Below, one piece after another: positions 1-10,796 of a DNA stretch of 64,000 bases. The stretch spans positions 176,876,356 through 176,940,355 of the forward strand of contig CM062297.1 in assembly GCA_031216915.1 (NCBI GenBank), given 5' to 3'. The position numbers and the translations under genes were made by a program. Within the stretch, counting starts at the first letter, position 1, and each line of letters starts with the position of its first letter. The stretch is from Pictodentalium vernedei. Its lineage: Eukaryota; Mollusca; Scaphopoda; Dentaliida; Dentaliidae. The notes beneath the pieces are model-generated. The model did not search any database. It saw only the letters and a program-made list of their open reading frames with translations, and was not told where the DNA came from.

Positions 1-1119
1 GGTGTTGATGTTGGAGAAGGTAGAGGTGATCACCAGTCGCCTCTGCTTAAAGCAGGTAGAGGTGATAATGCGAATGATTCTGAAAATAAAAACGAGACTG
101 AAGCGGGTTTGGGTTTTCATACTTTTCTTAGGATAAAAACTTTTCCGTTTGGACTTTGGAGATGGGAGACTGCCAAGGAAATTAAATGCGTCATGTTACT
201 CTCGTAAAGTTGCTTGATGTTCCCAGTTCTGAGAGTAATTTCATTCCCGTCCCCGGTTCCTAGAAAACTAGGGAATATATTAAACCCTACTCGGAATTCG
301 CTTTGTCAGAATGAAAGTAGAGTGTTTGTTTTTAGTTTTTGCATAATGCAGAATCAAAACTAGCAGGTCAATGCCTTTCATATTAGGGTTGTCATCTGGT
401 AATTTGAAGCATGTGTTGCCGTTACCGCAACGTCTGCAACAGCATCTGAAGAGGCATGAATGATATGGAATTCCCTTTCATTAAATTTGTCCCTAAAAAG
501 GTTTATAATTGCTTGCTTACTTGAGTTTCTCGATAGAACCTTGTCCATTTTCCCTCAGAAAAAAAACGAAGTGAAATGAACAGCCGGTTGAACTTTCCGT
601 TTCCTTCGCTGATGTTCATTATTCTTGGTGAATGGCACCCAACAGTAGCCGTCAAAAACCATTATTGCCTGGCCATACTTCGAAACTGTGAAGTTGACGC
701 TTTCTTCTGCTATTATCCTGTGTGGCATTCCTTTCCTCCATATGATACGAAGGGGCGAGTAGCCTCCATCAAGGACAAAGTACTTATTTTGAGGTATGTG
801 ACTGTGACAATAGCATTGCTGGAGGAACGATCGGCATATTCTCGGATGGCTTTTGCCAGCTGGACTTTGCTTTTCAATTGATACCGGTGGGTATGGACTT
901 TACTCAAAGTCCATGACATCTGGACGTGTCAGACCTTCTACTTGTTATATTTAGAATAATAGGGCTAAATAAATAAATAAATAAATAAATGCCAACAGGT
1001 ACTCTGTGGAGGTTTTTGAACGCGCATATTAGCGGACCCCGAAATATTTAAACAGTTAAAAGCTCCTGAAACTCATGGTGGCAAATAAATAAATATTTGT
1101 TTTCTCGCCATGTTAGGGT
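1..1119. other. left-edge region without an identifiable gene
   Basis: No recognisable gene. Frame 1 is open from base 1 to the TAA at 205-207 and contains two Gly-Arg-Gly-Asp stretches, so it could be the tail of an exon cut by the window edge, but I recognise no domain. An open frame at 576-881 looks random in composition. A short (AAAT)n tract lies at about 964-990. Confidence 0.4.
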
Positions 1120-1545
1120 AATACACAGAACGACACACGCGTGTGAATGGGTCAATCGATATGGCACGAGTGCCAGTACGGAAGGATAGAACGAGAGGCC
1201 AGAGGCCTCGAGTTTTATTCTCCCGCGATGGCACAAGTGCCATATCGATTAACCCATTCACACGCGTGTGACTTTCTGTGCTTATTACACGCCTTCCCGT
1301 CTATAAAAACAATTACTACACGGACACTCAGCAATTCATTTGACAACTGTCAACAAAAGGAACACATTTTATCGCCAACCAAATCTGTGAGGGGAATCTG
1401 TGTCACGTTTTCGTTCCAATGTGTTCTATGTGCCTTCTGGCACATAGAACACTTTGGAACTCATGGGAAGATTTTACGCTACCACTAGCGATTCGAATAG
1501 TAATTGCGTGGCACAATTTGTAGAAAAATCCAATGAAATTTCACT
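1120..1545. mobile_element. hairpin MITE, family D, copy 1
   Basis: An inverted repeat with arms at about 1126-1185 and 1228-1290 shares the core GAATGGGTTAATCGATATGG and the palindrome CACGCGTGTG. The flank on the right (to about 1545) matches, in reverse orientation, the sequence beside a second copy at 20207-20575. That defines a mobile family rather than a chance palindrome. A family A hairpin (1412-1466) is nested inside this copy and is absent from the corresponding place in the other. No coding capacity. Confidence 0.6.
1412..1466. repeat. short hairpin, family A, nested copy
   Basis: A near-perfect palindrome with arms GTTCCAATGTGTTCTATGTGCC and its complement (shown here only as a family label) around a four-base loop. 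The same hairpin occurs at 13668-13729 and 21628-21690, and half of it at about 51178-51209. Its repeated presence at unrelated sites suggests a very small MITE or a recurrent fold-back unit. Confidence 0.6.
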
Positions 1546-2023
1546 TTTATTTAAAAATAGTCCGTCAAAGAATAGGTTATTGACTCCTACTTTTCGTCCT
1601 GTGGCAACAGCCCAATAACGTGCTATTTACGAAGCCATTCCATTAACTGGGTTTAATTCCAGACTCTTTTGCTTAATTCCTAACGTGAAATAGACAGTGG
1701 TCCAAACGAACTGGCATGTTTTCACTGGCCAACCATCACAAAGCAATCAAATGCAACGAGCACTGTGTGAAAGTCCTGAACATATTACATGTACCATCCA
1801 TGTATACCTGTTAGAACTAAACTGACAAGAACTATATTGGCATGCACCTCTCACCGATTGTTTGGTTTTCCAGGAATTATGGCGTAGTTTCCACGAACTG
1901 GAGCAGGTCCCCCCGTCTCCGAAAAAGGCTCTTCCAAATGTCCGTGTACTGAACTTTGAATTAACCACAGCTGTATTCTATTTCAGTCACAGGCTGCAAA
2001 GAAGAAATTCTTGTCTACTCATC
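1546..2023 (+). promoter_or_regulatory. 5' region and splice acceptor of the first NlpC/P60-like gene
   Basis: A pyrimidine-rich tract TGTATTCTATTTCAG ends at about 1985, 38 bases before the ATG at 2024. The paralogue at 25298 has an equivalent acceptor (CTCTTGCAG) 26 bases before its ATG. Both genes therefore probably have an intron in the 5' UTR and a single coding exon. The open frame upstream of 2024 (from 1862) is read as intron, since nothing upstream of the ATG is conserved in the paralogue. The donor and first exon were not found. Confidence 0.45.
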
Positions 2024-2512
2024 ATGCCTATTCAAGTATTCGGATGGCACGCAAACGATAGCAGCGCTATGGGTCACGTCTCGATGTCACTAAGCGACGG
2101 AACACACATAAGCTGGTGGCCCAGTGAGCACCGGCGGAAATCACTACCTACAGGACATGCGGCAAGTGCTCCTGCCAATAAAAACCAAACACTGCAAGAT
2201 GACATAGATCTCGAAGAAAGAAGTCCAGACGAAACAATCTATATAAGTAATCTAGATGAGGCATCCATTTCAGTGTGGTGGCAACAGTTCCGACGAGATA
2301 ATACAACGTGGAACGTATTAAGTCAGAATTGTGCAACGGTCGTCTCCGAAGCATTAATAGCTGGTGGTGCTCTAGGATGTGTAAGCCCATTAAGTGGCTG
2401 GAACAACCCCGGTGTTTGGACTCCAGAAAACGTGTGCCAGTTCGCTAAAGAAATTAAAACCCCAAAAGCCCAGAGAGGAGACCTGAAGAACATGAAAAAG
2501 TATCCACACTGA
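2024..2512 (+). CDS. permuted NlpC/P60 (papain-like) domain protein, paralogue 1
   Basis: A 162-residue protein. The ATG at 2024 is chosen because the paralogue at 25298 starts with the same MPI(Q/K)VF. Conserved blocks are SSAMGH(V/A)SMSLSDGT near residues 13-27 with His18, the ISWWP that follows, and TWNV..(Q/K)NC(A/S)TVV with Cys103. A His before a Cys, with the Cys at the start of a helix-like NCxTVV segment, is the order seen in circularly permuted papain-fold families (NlpC/P60-like, PPPDE, LRAT-like). A thiol hydrolase or acyltransferase activity is inferred, not shown. There is no signal peptide or membrane segment, so it is probably cytosolic. The C-terminal tail after about residue 145 is Lys-rich and longer than in paralogue 2. 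It lies between a family D MITE and unannotated sequence. Confidence 0.65.
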   Translation: MPIQVFGWHANDSSAMGHVSMSLSDGTHISWWPSEHRRKSLPTGHAASAPANKNQTLQDDIDLEERSPDETIYISNLDEASISVWWQQFRRDNTTWNVLSQNCATVVSEALIAGGALGCVSPLSGWNNPGVWTPENVCQFAKEIKTPKAQRGDLKNMKKYPH

Positions 2513-2565
2513 CCGTATTATGGAGATAGTTACACTGACACTGTGATTCTTTCTTGTGTTATAGT

Positions 2566-2760
2566 TTAAAGTCCCTCAGGACCATTCATATGATACTTGT
2601 ATTTCTCATAAGGGTTCCTGTCATTACAGTCGTTATAAGAGTTAACAGGAAGGTTGCACAGACTCTTCACTCCAAAGATGTGACCAAAGTTTCCATTGTA
2701 TATTCCGTCTCCACCTACGGCCCCTACAGTTGAGAAGAGGTCACAAATTTGACTCCACAT
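2566..2760 (-). CDS. possible terminal exon of an unknown gene, convergent with paralogue 1
   Basis: On the minus strand, after a plausible acceptor (CTCTTCTCAACTGTAG, near 2727-2742), the frame reads through GGDGIYNGNFGHIFGVKSLC and a Cys/Asn/Tyr-rich tail to a TAA at 2566. Composition (Gly, Asn, Tyr, two Cys) looks protein-like rather than random and suggests a secreted protein C-terminus, but I recognise no family and found no upstream exon. It would converge tail-to-tail with the gene at 2024-2512, 53 bases away. Could be a chance frame. Confidence 0.25.
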   Translation of the reverse strand: MWSQICDLFSTVGAVGGDGIYNGNFGHIFGVKSLCNLPVNSYNDCNDRNPYEKYKYHMNGPEGL

Positions 2761-3409
2761 TTAAGAAATTGCTCCACCGGGCCGAAACCATGTTCCGGCC
2801 TGGTGGGAAATTTTTTTAAATATGGAGCAAAACAATATGCATTTTCGCTCAATGTGGAGGTGCATTAGCATTAAATATAGCTTTGCGCATTGTATTACCG
2901 CCGACACTAAGGCAAATCTCCCCAAATGAGCCCCTACTGAGTGTATGGGTGTACATTATGATCGTGCCCATAACTTCAGAGTACTCCCTAAGGCCACTGC
3001 GTACAACAATTTTTACGTTTATGACACAGTCTGTCTATAGTACCGGTATTGAAATTTCAGTTTCGGTATCCTTTTTTCCTTCCGGGTTATCTCGTTATTG
3101 GCGCGGCATTTACACCACACTTTTTCTGCAACTGACTGTGGCGAAGTGTACGGTTTCTATATTCAGCGAAGATCAGAAGTAACACTTTTCTTTTTGGTTT
3201 GGTAGATCCTCTGTCGCTTTTGTAATCCACATGCACTTTTGGTTGATTATTCTGTAGTCTCCTATACAGCCCGCTTTGTTTCAGCTGTACGTGAAACCGA
3301 GAGGGATGCGTAAGAGATTGGTTGTGTTGCCATTTAGTAAATTTTCTTCTTAGCTTTGAAGTGTTTCCAGTGTTCGACTAATAAGATCCGCGTTCATATA
3401 TGGACAGAA
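2761..3409. other. no feature recognised
   Basis: The open frame 2883-3182 has no recognisable motif. A small inverted pair (CACCGGGCCGAAACC / GGCCTGGTGGG) sits near 2774-2808. Nothing else seen. Confidence 0.4.
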
Positions 3410-3572
3410 CACGATGTGTGTTTGAATCGGTGGGTGTTTTAAATAACGTGTTGGAATGGCGTTGTCATAGGCTCGAGCGAAATATGACTACGCAATTACA
3501 AAGAGTTATGTAAAACATCCACCGATTCAAACACACATCGTTTTCTGTGTTTATTGCACAACCCATGCATTA
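3410..3572. repeat. hairpin, family E
   Basis: Arms GATGTGTGTTTGAATCGGTG (about 3412-3438) and its complement (about 3517-3540) enclose about 80 bases. The outer flank TTTTCTGTGTTTATTGCAC resembles the outer flank of family D, so D and E may be related fold-back elements. Non-coding. Confidence 0.5.
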
Positions 3573-4622
3573 AAATGCAGTTAAATAAACAAATTTTAAT
3601 TCTGATGTTTAAACCCAAAGATGAGGAGTCCGTTTCTTTTGCTTGTAGCTGTACTGATCAAACTGATGGACCAAAAATAAAAAAACCTTTTGTGAACCAG
3701 TCTAAATTACATTCGTTATCTTATCTATTGGGCGTGTTTGTTGATATTCATATCGATGTTCGTCTTCGGCTGGTGTCCATTCACGCCAAACCATTTGGTG
3801 GCTCTTACTGATAGTAAAAATAGATTGTATCGGTTGATAACGAATGCCGAATAAAAAACTGGGGATAAGTAACGGTTGACACGTACCCATAAATTGCACT
3901 GATTTCAGTGCAACCCGATTTGATGTAATGTAGAGTTTTTTATTGCGATATATAAAAAGAGAAACTTTACTAACCTACAGTTTTTTTCGGTGATTTTCTC
4001 TTTTTCTTTTCCAATTTATCGGGTGACTGTTAAATGCAAAACAAAGTCAACTCTTTTGGTAAAAATGGCTTTAGACCGGCATACGCCAGAACTAACATCA
4101 AATTTATTTAGAGGATCGCACAAAATTTAAGCCCACAGCCCTATAGGGTGTTAAAATAAATTTTTACTCAAACAAATTTAGCATGGAAACTGCCACCTTT
4201 CTTGCGGTTAGTATTATTCTAGGCGAAAATATCACTAGGAACACATAGTGCTGTATGCAGAAATATTTAAACATTTGATTATACAATGGCAGTATACTCG
4301 TAACAGGATAATAATTGTTAGTAAACATAAAGGCTTCGTAAATCCCATTCCCTCCTCTCCCGGATCCGCATCTGGGACCTCAGACCGGTCATTTTGTGCG
4401 TAAACGAAAACTGTGACAGTTCATAGACAGTTTTATGTACAACAGCCAAAGACAAACATAGCTATGACAGGCGAAACTTGAGAAAAAGCGAGAATAGGAA
4501 CAAATGGCAGCGTGTGGAAAAATAAGAAATTTTGGAAACGCATCCATACATTCAAATTATGTTTGTTCATATACAGTTTCCCGATAAAATAATATTTTGT
4601 GAGATTCACACCTTAATGTTTT
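3573..4622. other. intergenic, one degraded hairpin arm
   Basis: The segment 3825-3885 (GTTGATAACGAATGCCGAAT followed by TAACGGTT) matches one arm and flank of the hairpin at 25800-25858, so it is a decayed copy of that family. No gene is seen in the rest. Confidence 0.4.
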
Positions 4623-4882
4623 TTAACCCTTTACCTAACCTGAAAAGCAGACGACGCTTGCAAACAAAATTCTTTAATAAGAAAATTCTTTAGAATAACT
4701 CATTTTTTGTCTCAAAAACATAGGTTATGACTTTTCTTTGGAACGAGCTCGACGAGCTCGTTCCAAAGAAAGGTCATAACCTATGTTTTTGAGACAAAAA
4801 ATGAAAAAATAATGAAAAGTAATTGGCGATTTTTGTGAATATCGCTGGCCAGTTTTGGCCGTTACGTTGGGTAAAGGGTTAA
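4623..4882. mobile_element. TTAA-flanked hairpin MITE, family B (piggyBac-like), copy 1
   Basis: Starts TTAACCCTTTACCTAA and ends TTGGGTAAAGGGTTAA. TTAA target duplication with a CCC... inner end is the piggyBac superfamily signature. The centre is a long, nearly perfect fold-back around GAACGAGCTCGACGAGCTCG with arms carrying CATAACCTATGTTTTTGAGA. Sub-terminal parts (about 4640-4700 and 4810-4860) differ between halves. Other copies: 17358-17592, 22762-23001, 26119-26369, 47593-47848 and fragments at 10308, 39351 and 44970. No transposase, so non-autonomous. Confidence 0.8.
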
Positions 4883-5538
4883 AATGTTGGAAAGAAGTTT
4901 TGTGCGATGTGAGCTATTCAAATCCGGTCGAATCTATTTAACGTTTAATTTGCTCAATTTTTGTTTTGTATTTCCTATAAAATCTAGTCATGGCTGCCAG
5001 CAGCCATGACGCGATTTCACGAAAAAATGCAATGTTGTCTCACATCAAGTAATCATACATTTTTGTGAAGTATATTGTTGTTGATTTTTTTTTCATTTGG
5101 CTGTATTAGCCTCCAACATTATAAAGTGCTTATGTTCATTTGCACTGCTGTCAGTTCTAGATGTATTATTTATTATGGTTTTGAGATCTAATACACGCTT
5201 ATTGTACGGAGATTTAAATATTTTTGTAAGGTGTTGATGAGGTACTAAACACCAGCATGTTTATTGCATGAGTAATAACATGCTCGAATTTGAGTTGATT
5301 GTCGGTGGTCAAGCCTAGATGAGTCAATTCAGCATGGTTTATAGAGGTCGGGCGAAGTTTCGCGTGTTGCGCTGTTGGTAGTCATGATTAGCATCCAGTT
5401 CCTTGAACATGTAGAAATGAGCTGTGTTAAGTTGGAGCCGAAGTATACGCTCTCAAGAGTGGTGCAAGTATCCATTGTCCGTTGTGGAATATGTAGGACA
5501 GACAGACAGACAGACAGACAGACATTCTAAAATATAGT

Positions 5539-5577
<39 letters not shown>

Positions 5578-6389
5578 TTCTAAAATATAGTATAGAAGAT
5601 AACGGGTGTAGCAGCCAATAGTGAGTTGAACGTCCTTGAATATGAAAGTTTAGGAAAGGCCGTTGTCAAAAAATGGTTGGAAATGCCGTTGCCAAAAATG
5701 GTTGGGCAGCCAATATTAACATATTCCTTCAAAAGGAAAGATGAGGCTCAGACATGAACTGAGGCGTCTTCCGTGAAAAACAATGAACAACAAATTGGCT
5801 CACCCCTTTTATTCTAAAGGTTCCTTGTTGTATAACAAGCAGGAGATTTGGCACTTCAAGATGTCATGTTAAAATTATAACCCTCCCTCTCTCACTGATT
5901 TGAAAAATAGATTGCCTCAGAACCAAATAATTTATTTTGTGTGGACTTATCTCCTTATGCTTAATTAGCTAGCATCTGGTCATAGTCTTGAGCCTGTCAT
6001 TAAAGTAATTAAAATTTATTTGTTACCCAGCGAACCAGCAGTGAACGGCTTTTTCTTCACGGCAGCTACTTACTTTTAGTCCAGTCCTGGTGACCTGGTG
6101 TATTTCAATCCCTTGTGTTTCTATCCGTGAAATGAAGATAAGGTGTGTTGGTTGTTTTGATATATATCATTGTAAAAAGAGAAAATATTAAGCCGGATAG
6201 AAACCGAAACTGCAAGTTTTCGTAAATGTAAAATGCGCACGCCAGTGTCATGGCCAAAAATAGATATTTCTCGCAGTGAGAACTTAGAGCGTTGATCTTC
6301 CCATGTGTGAAATGTTTGTCCGAAATGTTTGATAAATGGACGGCACTAATGCAAATTGCGAAAAGTTTCTAAGAATTTGTTTATGTACT
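4883..6389. other. intergenic with GACA microsatellite
   Basis: A (GACA)n tract occurs twice (about 5499-5524 and 5541-5576), each followed by the same TTCTAAAATATAGTATAGA, so tract and flank were duplicated together. A small palindrome GGCTGCCAGCAGCC lies near 4992. No gene recognised in the rest. Confidence 0.5.
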
Positions 6390-6430
6390 TTATTACGGAA
6401 GCGTTGGGGCGGCAGATGAGTATTATTTCT

Positions 6431-6950
6431 ATCTTGCACGTGCAAGTTAGCTATCTTGCACCTGAAAGTTACTATCTTGCACGTGCAGGTTAGCTATCTT
6501 GCACCTGCAAGTTACTATCTTGCACGTGCAGGTTAGCTATCTTGCACGTGCAGCTTAGCTATCTTGCACGAGCAGGTTACTATCTTGCACGTGCAGGTGA
6601 GCTATCTTGCACGTGCAGGATAGCTATCTTGCACCTGCAAGTTAGCTATCTTGCCCTTGCAGGCTAGCTATCTTGCACCTGCAAGTTGCTATCTTGCACG
6701 TGCAGGTTAGCTATCTTGCACGTGCAGGATAGCTATCTTGCACCTGCAAGTTAGCTATCTTGCACGTGCAGGTTAGCTATCTTGCACCTGCAAGTTACTA
6801 TCTTGCACGTGCAGGTTAGCTATCTTGCACGTGCAGGATAGCTATCTTGCACGTGCAAGTTAGCTATCTTGCACGTGCAGGTTAGCTATCTTGCACCTGC
6901 AAGTTACTATCTTGCACGTGCAGGTTACCTATCTTGCATCTGCAAGTTAG
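6431..6950. repeat. CACGTG palindrome minisatellite, left array
   Basis: About 24 units of roughly 21 bases of the type CTATCTTGCACGTGCAGGTTAG, the core being the 12-base palindrome TTGCACGTGCAA. Alternate units read TTGCACCTGCAA, giving partly regular alternation of palindromic and variant units. CACGTG is the canonical E-box. The array is mirrored at 9502-9920. Confidence 0.8.
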
Positions 6951-8247
6951 TTATATTTGATGAACATCATAATAGTCATATTTGAAGGCGAGTTCATCAA
7001 AAGTAGTATATAAGGGTCCAACCTAGCCCCAATTTGCCGGACCTAGGTTCGGATTTGCCGGACCCCCTCCCGGACTACGGGAATTCCTATCGCTGAGACA
7101 ACCACTATAGGCTCATTGGCCATGTCTAGCCGCCTGGATATGTACGTTTCGCATCGATTGCATTGCAGGCTAGGTGTAGATGCTTTATGCTGGGGGTGTG
7201 AATGGGAAAAGTCAGGCATAGAGAGTGAAATACGGTTAGAGTTGCAATGACGTCGGTGACGTCACGGTGAGCTCGCGACGTCATGACGACGTTGACCGCA
7301 GTCGACGTCCACAGAGGTGAGTGACTGGACGTCCGTAGGGTCTTTGAATAGCCGATATATCCCTATAGGTGGCCATGCCGTTGGGTAGACCCTGCTTGGC
7401 CGGGTCTCAATACCCCTTAACAGGAACAGGGGTGTCCCTTTTCAGGCTTTCGACCCTTCTTCTCCCTGATCGACTCTGTCCTACTCTCTCGGCTCGAAAC
7501 AAGGAGCCACTAGAGCAGCCCGTCGAAAATTGACACCTCGAACGACTCATACAGGTGTGTAACTGGGGAGATGCTTCAGAAGCAGCTTTTCGAACGACTC
7601 CCCGAAATGAGCCTTCGAGGAGAAAATTAGTAATCAAAGAGTTAGTCCCAGAGACTCTTCGAACGATTCTTCTACATCTGGATTATAGTGATCACCAGCA
7701 ATGACTGACCTGTCAGGCGACTGTTCGAACTTGTTGAGGTAGGGGTACTGGAAGAAGGGGAAGAGTGACTGTGCCGCTCTTAATCGGAACGCTCGGTGTA
7801 GGGTCCCTGGTTCACTGGTGCAGGCCTGGGCTCGTGGAATAAGGTCGACGGGTCTCCGATGTGATGAAGGGTATTCGGTCGAGAAGGTAGGATTAGGGAA
7901 TCGTGGCGTGAAGGGCTTCTGGAAGAAGGGGAAGGGTGACTGTGTCGCTCTTGGTCAAGCGGCAGAGGTAAGGTCACCGTGTCAAATACGGGAATGTAAG
8001 CCACTGGGGCAAGTATGGGGAGCCAGGTCTTCTGAGATAGGGTGGCTGTCAACTATGGGAATGTAAGCCACTGGGGAAAGAATGGGCAGCCGGGGTTTCT
8101 GAGATAGGGTGGCTGGGGTGGCTGGTGTGGCTGTCGCAAGATAACTAACTTTGCCATGCAAGATAACTAATCTGCACGTGCAAGATAGTAACTTGCAGGT
8201 GCAAGATAGCAACTTGCAGGTGGAATATAGCAACTTGCAGGTGTCAG

Positions 8248-8605
8248 TCACTCATCTCTGTGGACATCGACAGCGGTCAACGTCGCCATGACATCGCGAG
8301 CTCACCATGACGTCACCAACGTCATTGCAATTCTAACCATTTTTACTCTTTATACCTGACGTGTCCCATTCCCACCCCCAACATAAAGCATCCACACCAA
8401 GCCTGCGATGCAAAACGTACATAGCCAGGCGACTAAACATGGCCAATGAGTCTATAGTGGTTGTCTCCGCGATAGGAATTTCCGTAGTCCTGGAGGGGGT
8501 CCGGCAAATTCGAACCTAGGTCAGGCAAATTGGGGCTAGGTTGGACCCTTATATACTAATTTTGATGAACTCGACTTCAAATATGACTAAAATGATGTTC
8601 CTCAA
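8248..8605. repeat. right inner arm of the fold-back element (pairs with 6955-7327)
   Basis: Reverse complement of 6955-7327 with scattered differences. Shared blocks include CAATGACGTCGGTGACGTCA against TGACGTCACCAACGTCATTG and the CCAACCTAGCCCCAATTTGCC block. A short CACGTG-type array (about 8137-8240) precedes it. Confidence 0.75.
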
Positions 8606-8615
8606 ATATAACAAA

Positions 8616-9501
8616 CTAGCAGGGTTACCCTGCGTTGCACGGGAAAATTTAGGGGTCATATGAAAAGTACCCCCCAAAAAACAAAAAATAGAAGCCGCGT
8701 ATTTTTCGACCCAGCCCGCCCTACGGGCGGCACACTCGACCCCTTCAATCCTGTCACTTTTTAAACCCCCACCATTAGATTCCTGGTAAAATGTTACCCC
8801 TGCTAGACCCTTTTGAGGACCTATATCGGTGAAATCCATCAATTTTGCCCCTTCCCCACCCCACCCCCGCCACTTTTTTAAACACCATCATTAGATTCCT
8901 GATAAAAAGTTACCCCAAGTAGACCCCTTTGAAGACCTATATCGGTGAAAAAAAAAAATTGGTCTAGCTTTTGCCTCTCCCTGCCCTCACCCTACCCCGC
9001 ACACTTGTTTAAACCTGACGAGGACCTCCGCCATAAAAAAGTACCCCCCAAAAAAACAAAAATAGGGGCCGCGTATTTTTCGACCCAGACCGCCTTACGG
9101 GCGGCACACTCGGCCCCGCAATCCGGGCGGGGCCTTCGATCCTGTCACTTTTTAAACCCCCACCATTAGATTTCTGGTAAAAGTTACCCCTAGTATACCC
9201 CTTTGAGGACATATATCGGTGAAATCCATCAATTTTGTCCCTCCCCACCCCCACCCCGCCCCTTTTTAAACACCACCATGAGATTCCTGATAAAAAGTTA
9301 CCCCAAGTAGACCCCTTTGAAGACCTATATCGGTGAAAAAATATTTTGTCATAACTTTCGGTGCCCCTCCCTGTCTCCATCCCACCCCGCACATTTTTTT
9401 TAAACCTGACGAGGACCTCCGCCATAAAAAAGTACCCCCCAAAAAGAACAAAAATAGGGGCAGCGTATTTTTCGACCCAGACCGCCCTACGGGCGGCAAG
9501 A
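8616..9501 (-). mobile_element. Helitron-like insert in the fold-back arm
   Basis: On the minus strand the segment begins TCTTGCCGCCCGTAGGGCGG (5' TC and a hairpin), ends in hairpin GCAGGGTAACCCTGC plus TAG, giving CTAG, and sits between A and T, which is the Helitron target rule. Inside are tandem units of about 115-120 bases (CGATATAGGTCTTCAAAGGGGTC ... TTTAAAAAGTG). Removing it aligns the two arms of the host element. The 5' boundary is uncertain by a few bases because AAGATAG also occurs in the neighbouring array. No Rep/helicase gene, so non-autonomous. Confidence 0.45.
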
Positions 9502-9920
9502 TAGTATCTTGCAGGTGCAAGATAGCTAACCTGCACGTGCAAGATAGCTAACTTGCAGGTGCAAGATAGCTATCCTGCACGTGCAAGATGGCTAACCTGC
9601 ACGTGCAAGTTAGTAACTTGCACGTGCAAGATAGCTAACCAGCACGTGCAAGATAGCTAACCTGCACATGCAAGATAGTAACTTGCAGGTGCAAGATAGC
9701 TAACCTGCACGTGCAAGATAGCTAACCTGCACGTGAAAGATAGTAACTTGCACGTGCAAGATAGCTAACCTGCACGTGCAAGATAGTAACTTGCACGTGC
9801 AAGATAGCTAACCTGCACGTGCAAAATAGTAACTTGCAGGTGCAAGATAGCTAACCTGCACGTGCAAGATAGTAACTTGCAGGTGCAAGATAGCTAACTT
9901 GCACGTGCAGGATAGAAATT
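9502..9920. repeat. CACGTG palindrome minisatellite, right array
   Basis: Mirror image of the 6431-6950 array: units of type TGCAAGATAGCTAACCTGCACG and the shorter TGCAAGATAGTAACTTGCACG. Alternation of long and short units is visible. Confidence 0.8.
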
Positions 9921-9957
9921 ATACTCAACTGGCGTCTCAACGCGTCCGTATTTTATT

Positions 9958-10796
9958 TTGTCTGAATATGTTCTTGTTAGTATTTTACGTAACACAAAAT
10001 ACTGACAGTAACATTTATCACCTAACAAGAAATATAATAATTATTGTTTATTGGAAATCATAAAAGGTGACACCAAGGAACATACTCGATGACATTCAAG
10101 AGCCACAAGTCACTGTTTAAATGAAAACAGAACAAATATTTTTTCGTAAAAATTAGAGGGTAGGTGGGTGTAGTTGTGGGCTGTGGTTGATATGTGTGCA
10201 AGAGAGAGGGTGGTGGAGGGAAGGTATGTGTGTGGGGGAGTGTGTCTTATAAGTGTGTGTGTTGGGAGTATGTCAGGGTGTATATTAGTGTGTATGCTAT
10301 TTTGTATTTTTACCCTTTACCTAAAGTAACGGTCAAAACCAGCCAGCGCTATGCACAAACAAAAATCGCCGTTCAGTTTTCTTTATTTTTTTTCACTGTC
10401 TGTCTGTCTGTCCGTCCGCTATAGAAATGAATATGGGGCCACCCCGAGTGTCCAAAATGAGTCTACTAGGAGTACTTTTTATGGCGGAGGTCATCGTCGG
10501 GTTTAAAAAAGTGAGGGGGTGTAGTGGGCACCAAAAGTTATGACCAAATTTTTTTACCGATATATGTCTTCAAATGGGTCCACTAGGGGTACGTTTTTAT
10601 CAGGAATCTAATTGTGAGATTTAAAAAAGTATCGGGGTGGGGGTGGGGGTGTAGAGGGGCACCAAAAGTTATGACCAAAATTTTTCTCACGATATAGGTC
10701 TTCAAAGGGGTCTACGAGGGGTGTTTTTTTACCAGGAATCTAATGGTGAGGTTTAAAAAAGTGTCGGGGTCGGGTGGGGGTGTAGGGGGGTGTTTG
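9958..10796. repeat. intergenic; MITE fragment and tandem units related to 8616-9501
   Basis: At 10308-10393 lies the left end of a family B MITE (TTTACCCTTTACCTAAAGTAACGG) joined to a GTCTGTCTGTCCGTCCG tract. The segment 10430-10795 holds about three units of the 115-120 base repeat seen at 8640-9490, in reverse orientation, suggesting a second, truncated Helitron-like copy. No gene in 9958-10307; GTGTGTG-rich sequence at 10170-10290. Confidence 0.5.

Larger units (their letters stand above)
6390..9957. mobile_element. composite fold-back element with minisatellite arms
   Basis: The outer ends are inverted copies: about 6392-6430 and 9915-9957 share ACGGA.GCGTTG.G.CG.CAG.TGAGTAT.ATTTCTATC. 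Immediately inside each end lies an array of a unit of about 20 bases carrying TTGCACGTGCA. Further in are inverted arms of about 370 bp at 6955-7327 and 8248-8605. The middle (about 7330-8130) is unique, and open frames there look random. The right arm is lengthened by an insert at 8616-9501. Terminal arrays plus large inverted arms fit a Foldback-like or other non-autonomous DNA transposon; I cannot name the superfamily and see no transposase. Confidence 0.6.

Noticed and set aside
576-881. 101-codon open frame near the left edge as a gene
   Set aside because: No recognisable motif, no splice context, and an antisense frame of similar length; not supported.
6431-6950. CRISPR array
   Set aside because: The repeats are contiguous and palindromic with no unique spacers; the context is a eukaryotic fold-back element and there are no cas genes.
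7407-8251. Open frames inside the fold-back element as a transposase
   Set aside because: No DDE/DDD motif, no zinc finger; composition follows GC-rich repeats.
9009-9551. Long open frames on both strands at 9.0-9.55 kb (up to 177 codons)
   Set aside because: They lie across the 115-120 base tandem units and the CACGTG array, are Gly/Lys/Arg-biased and repeat with the DNA; no domain.
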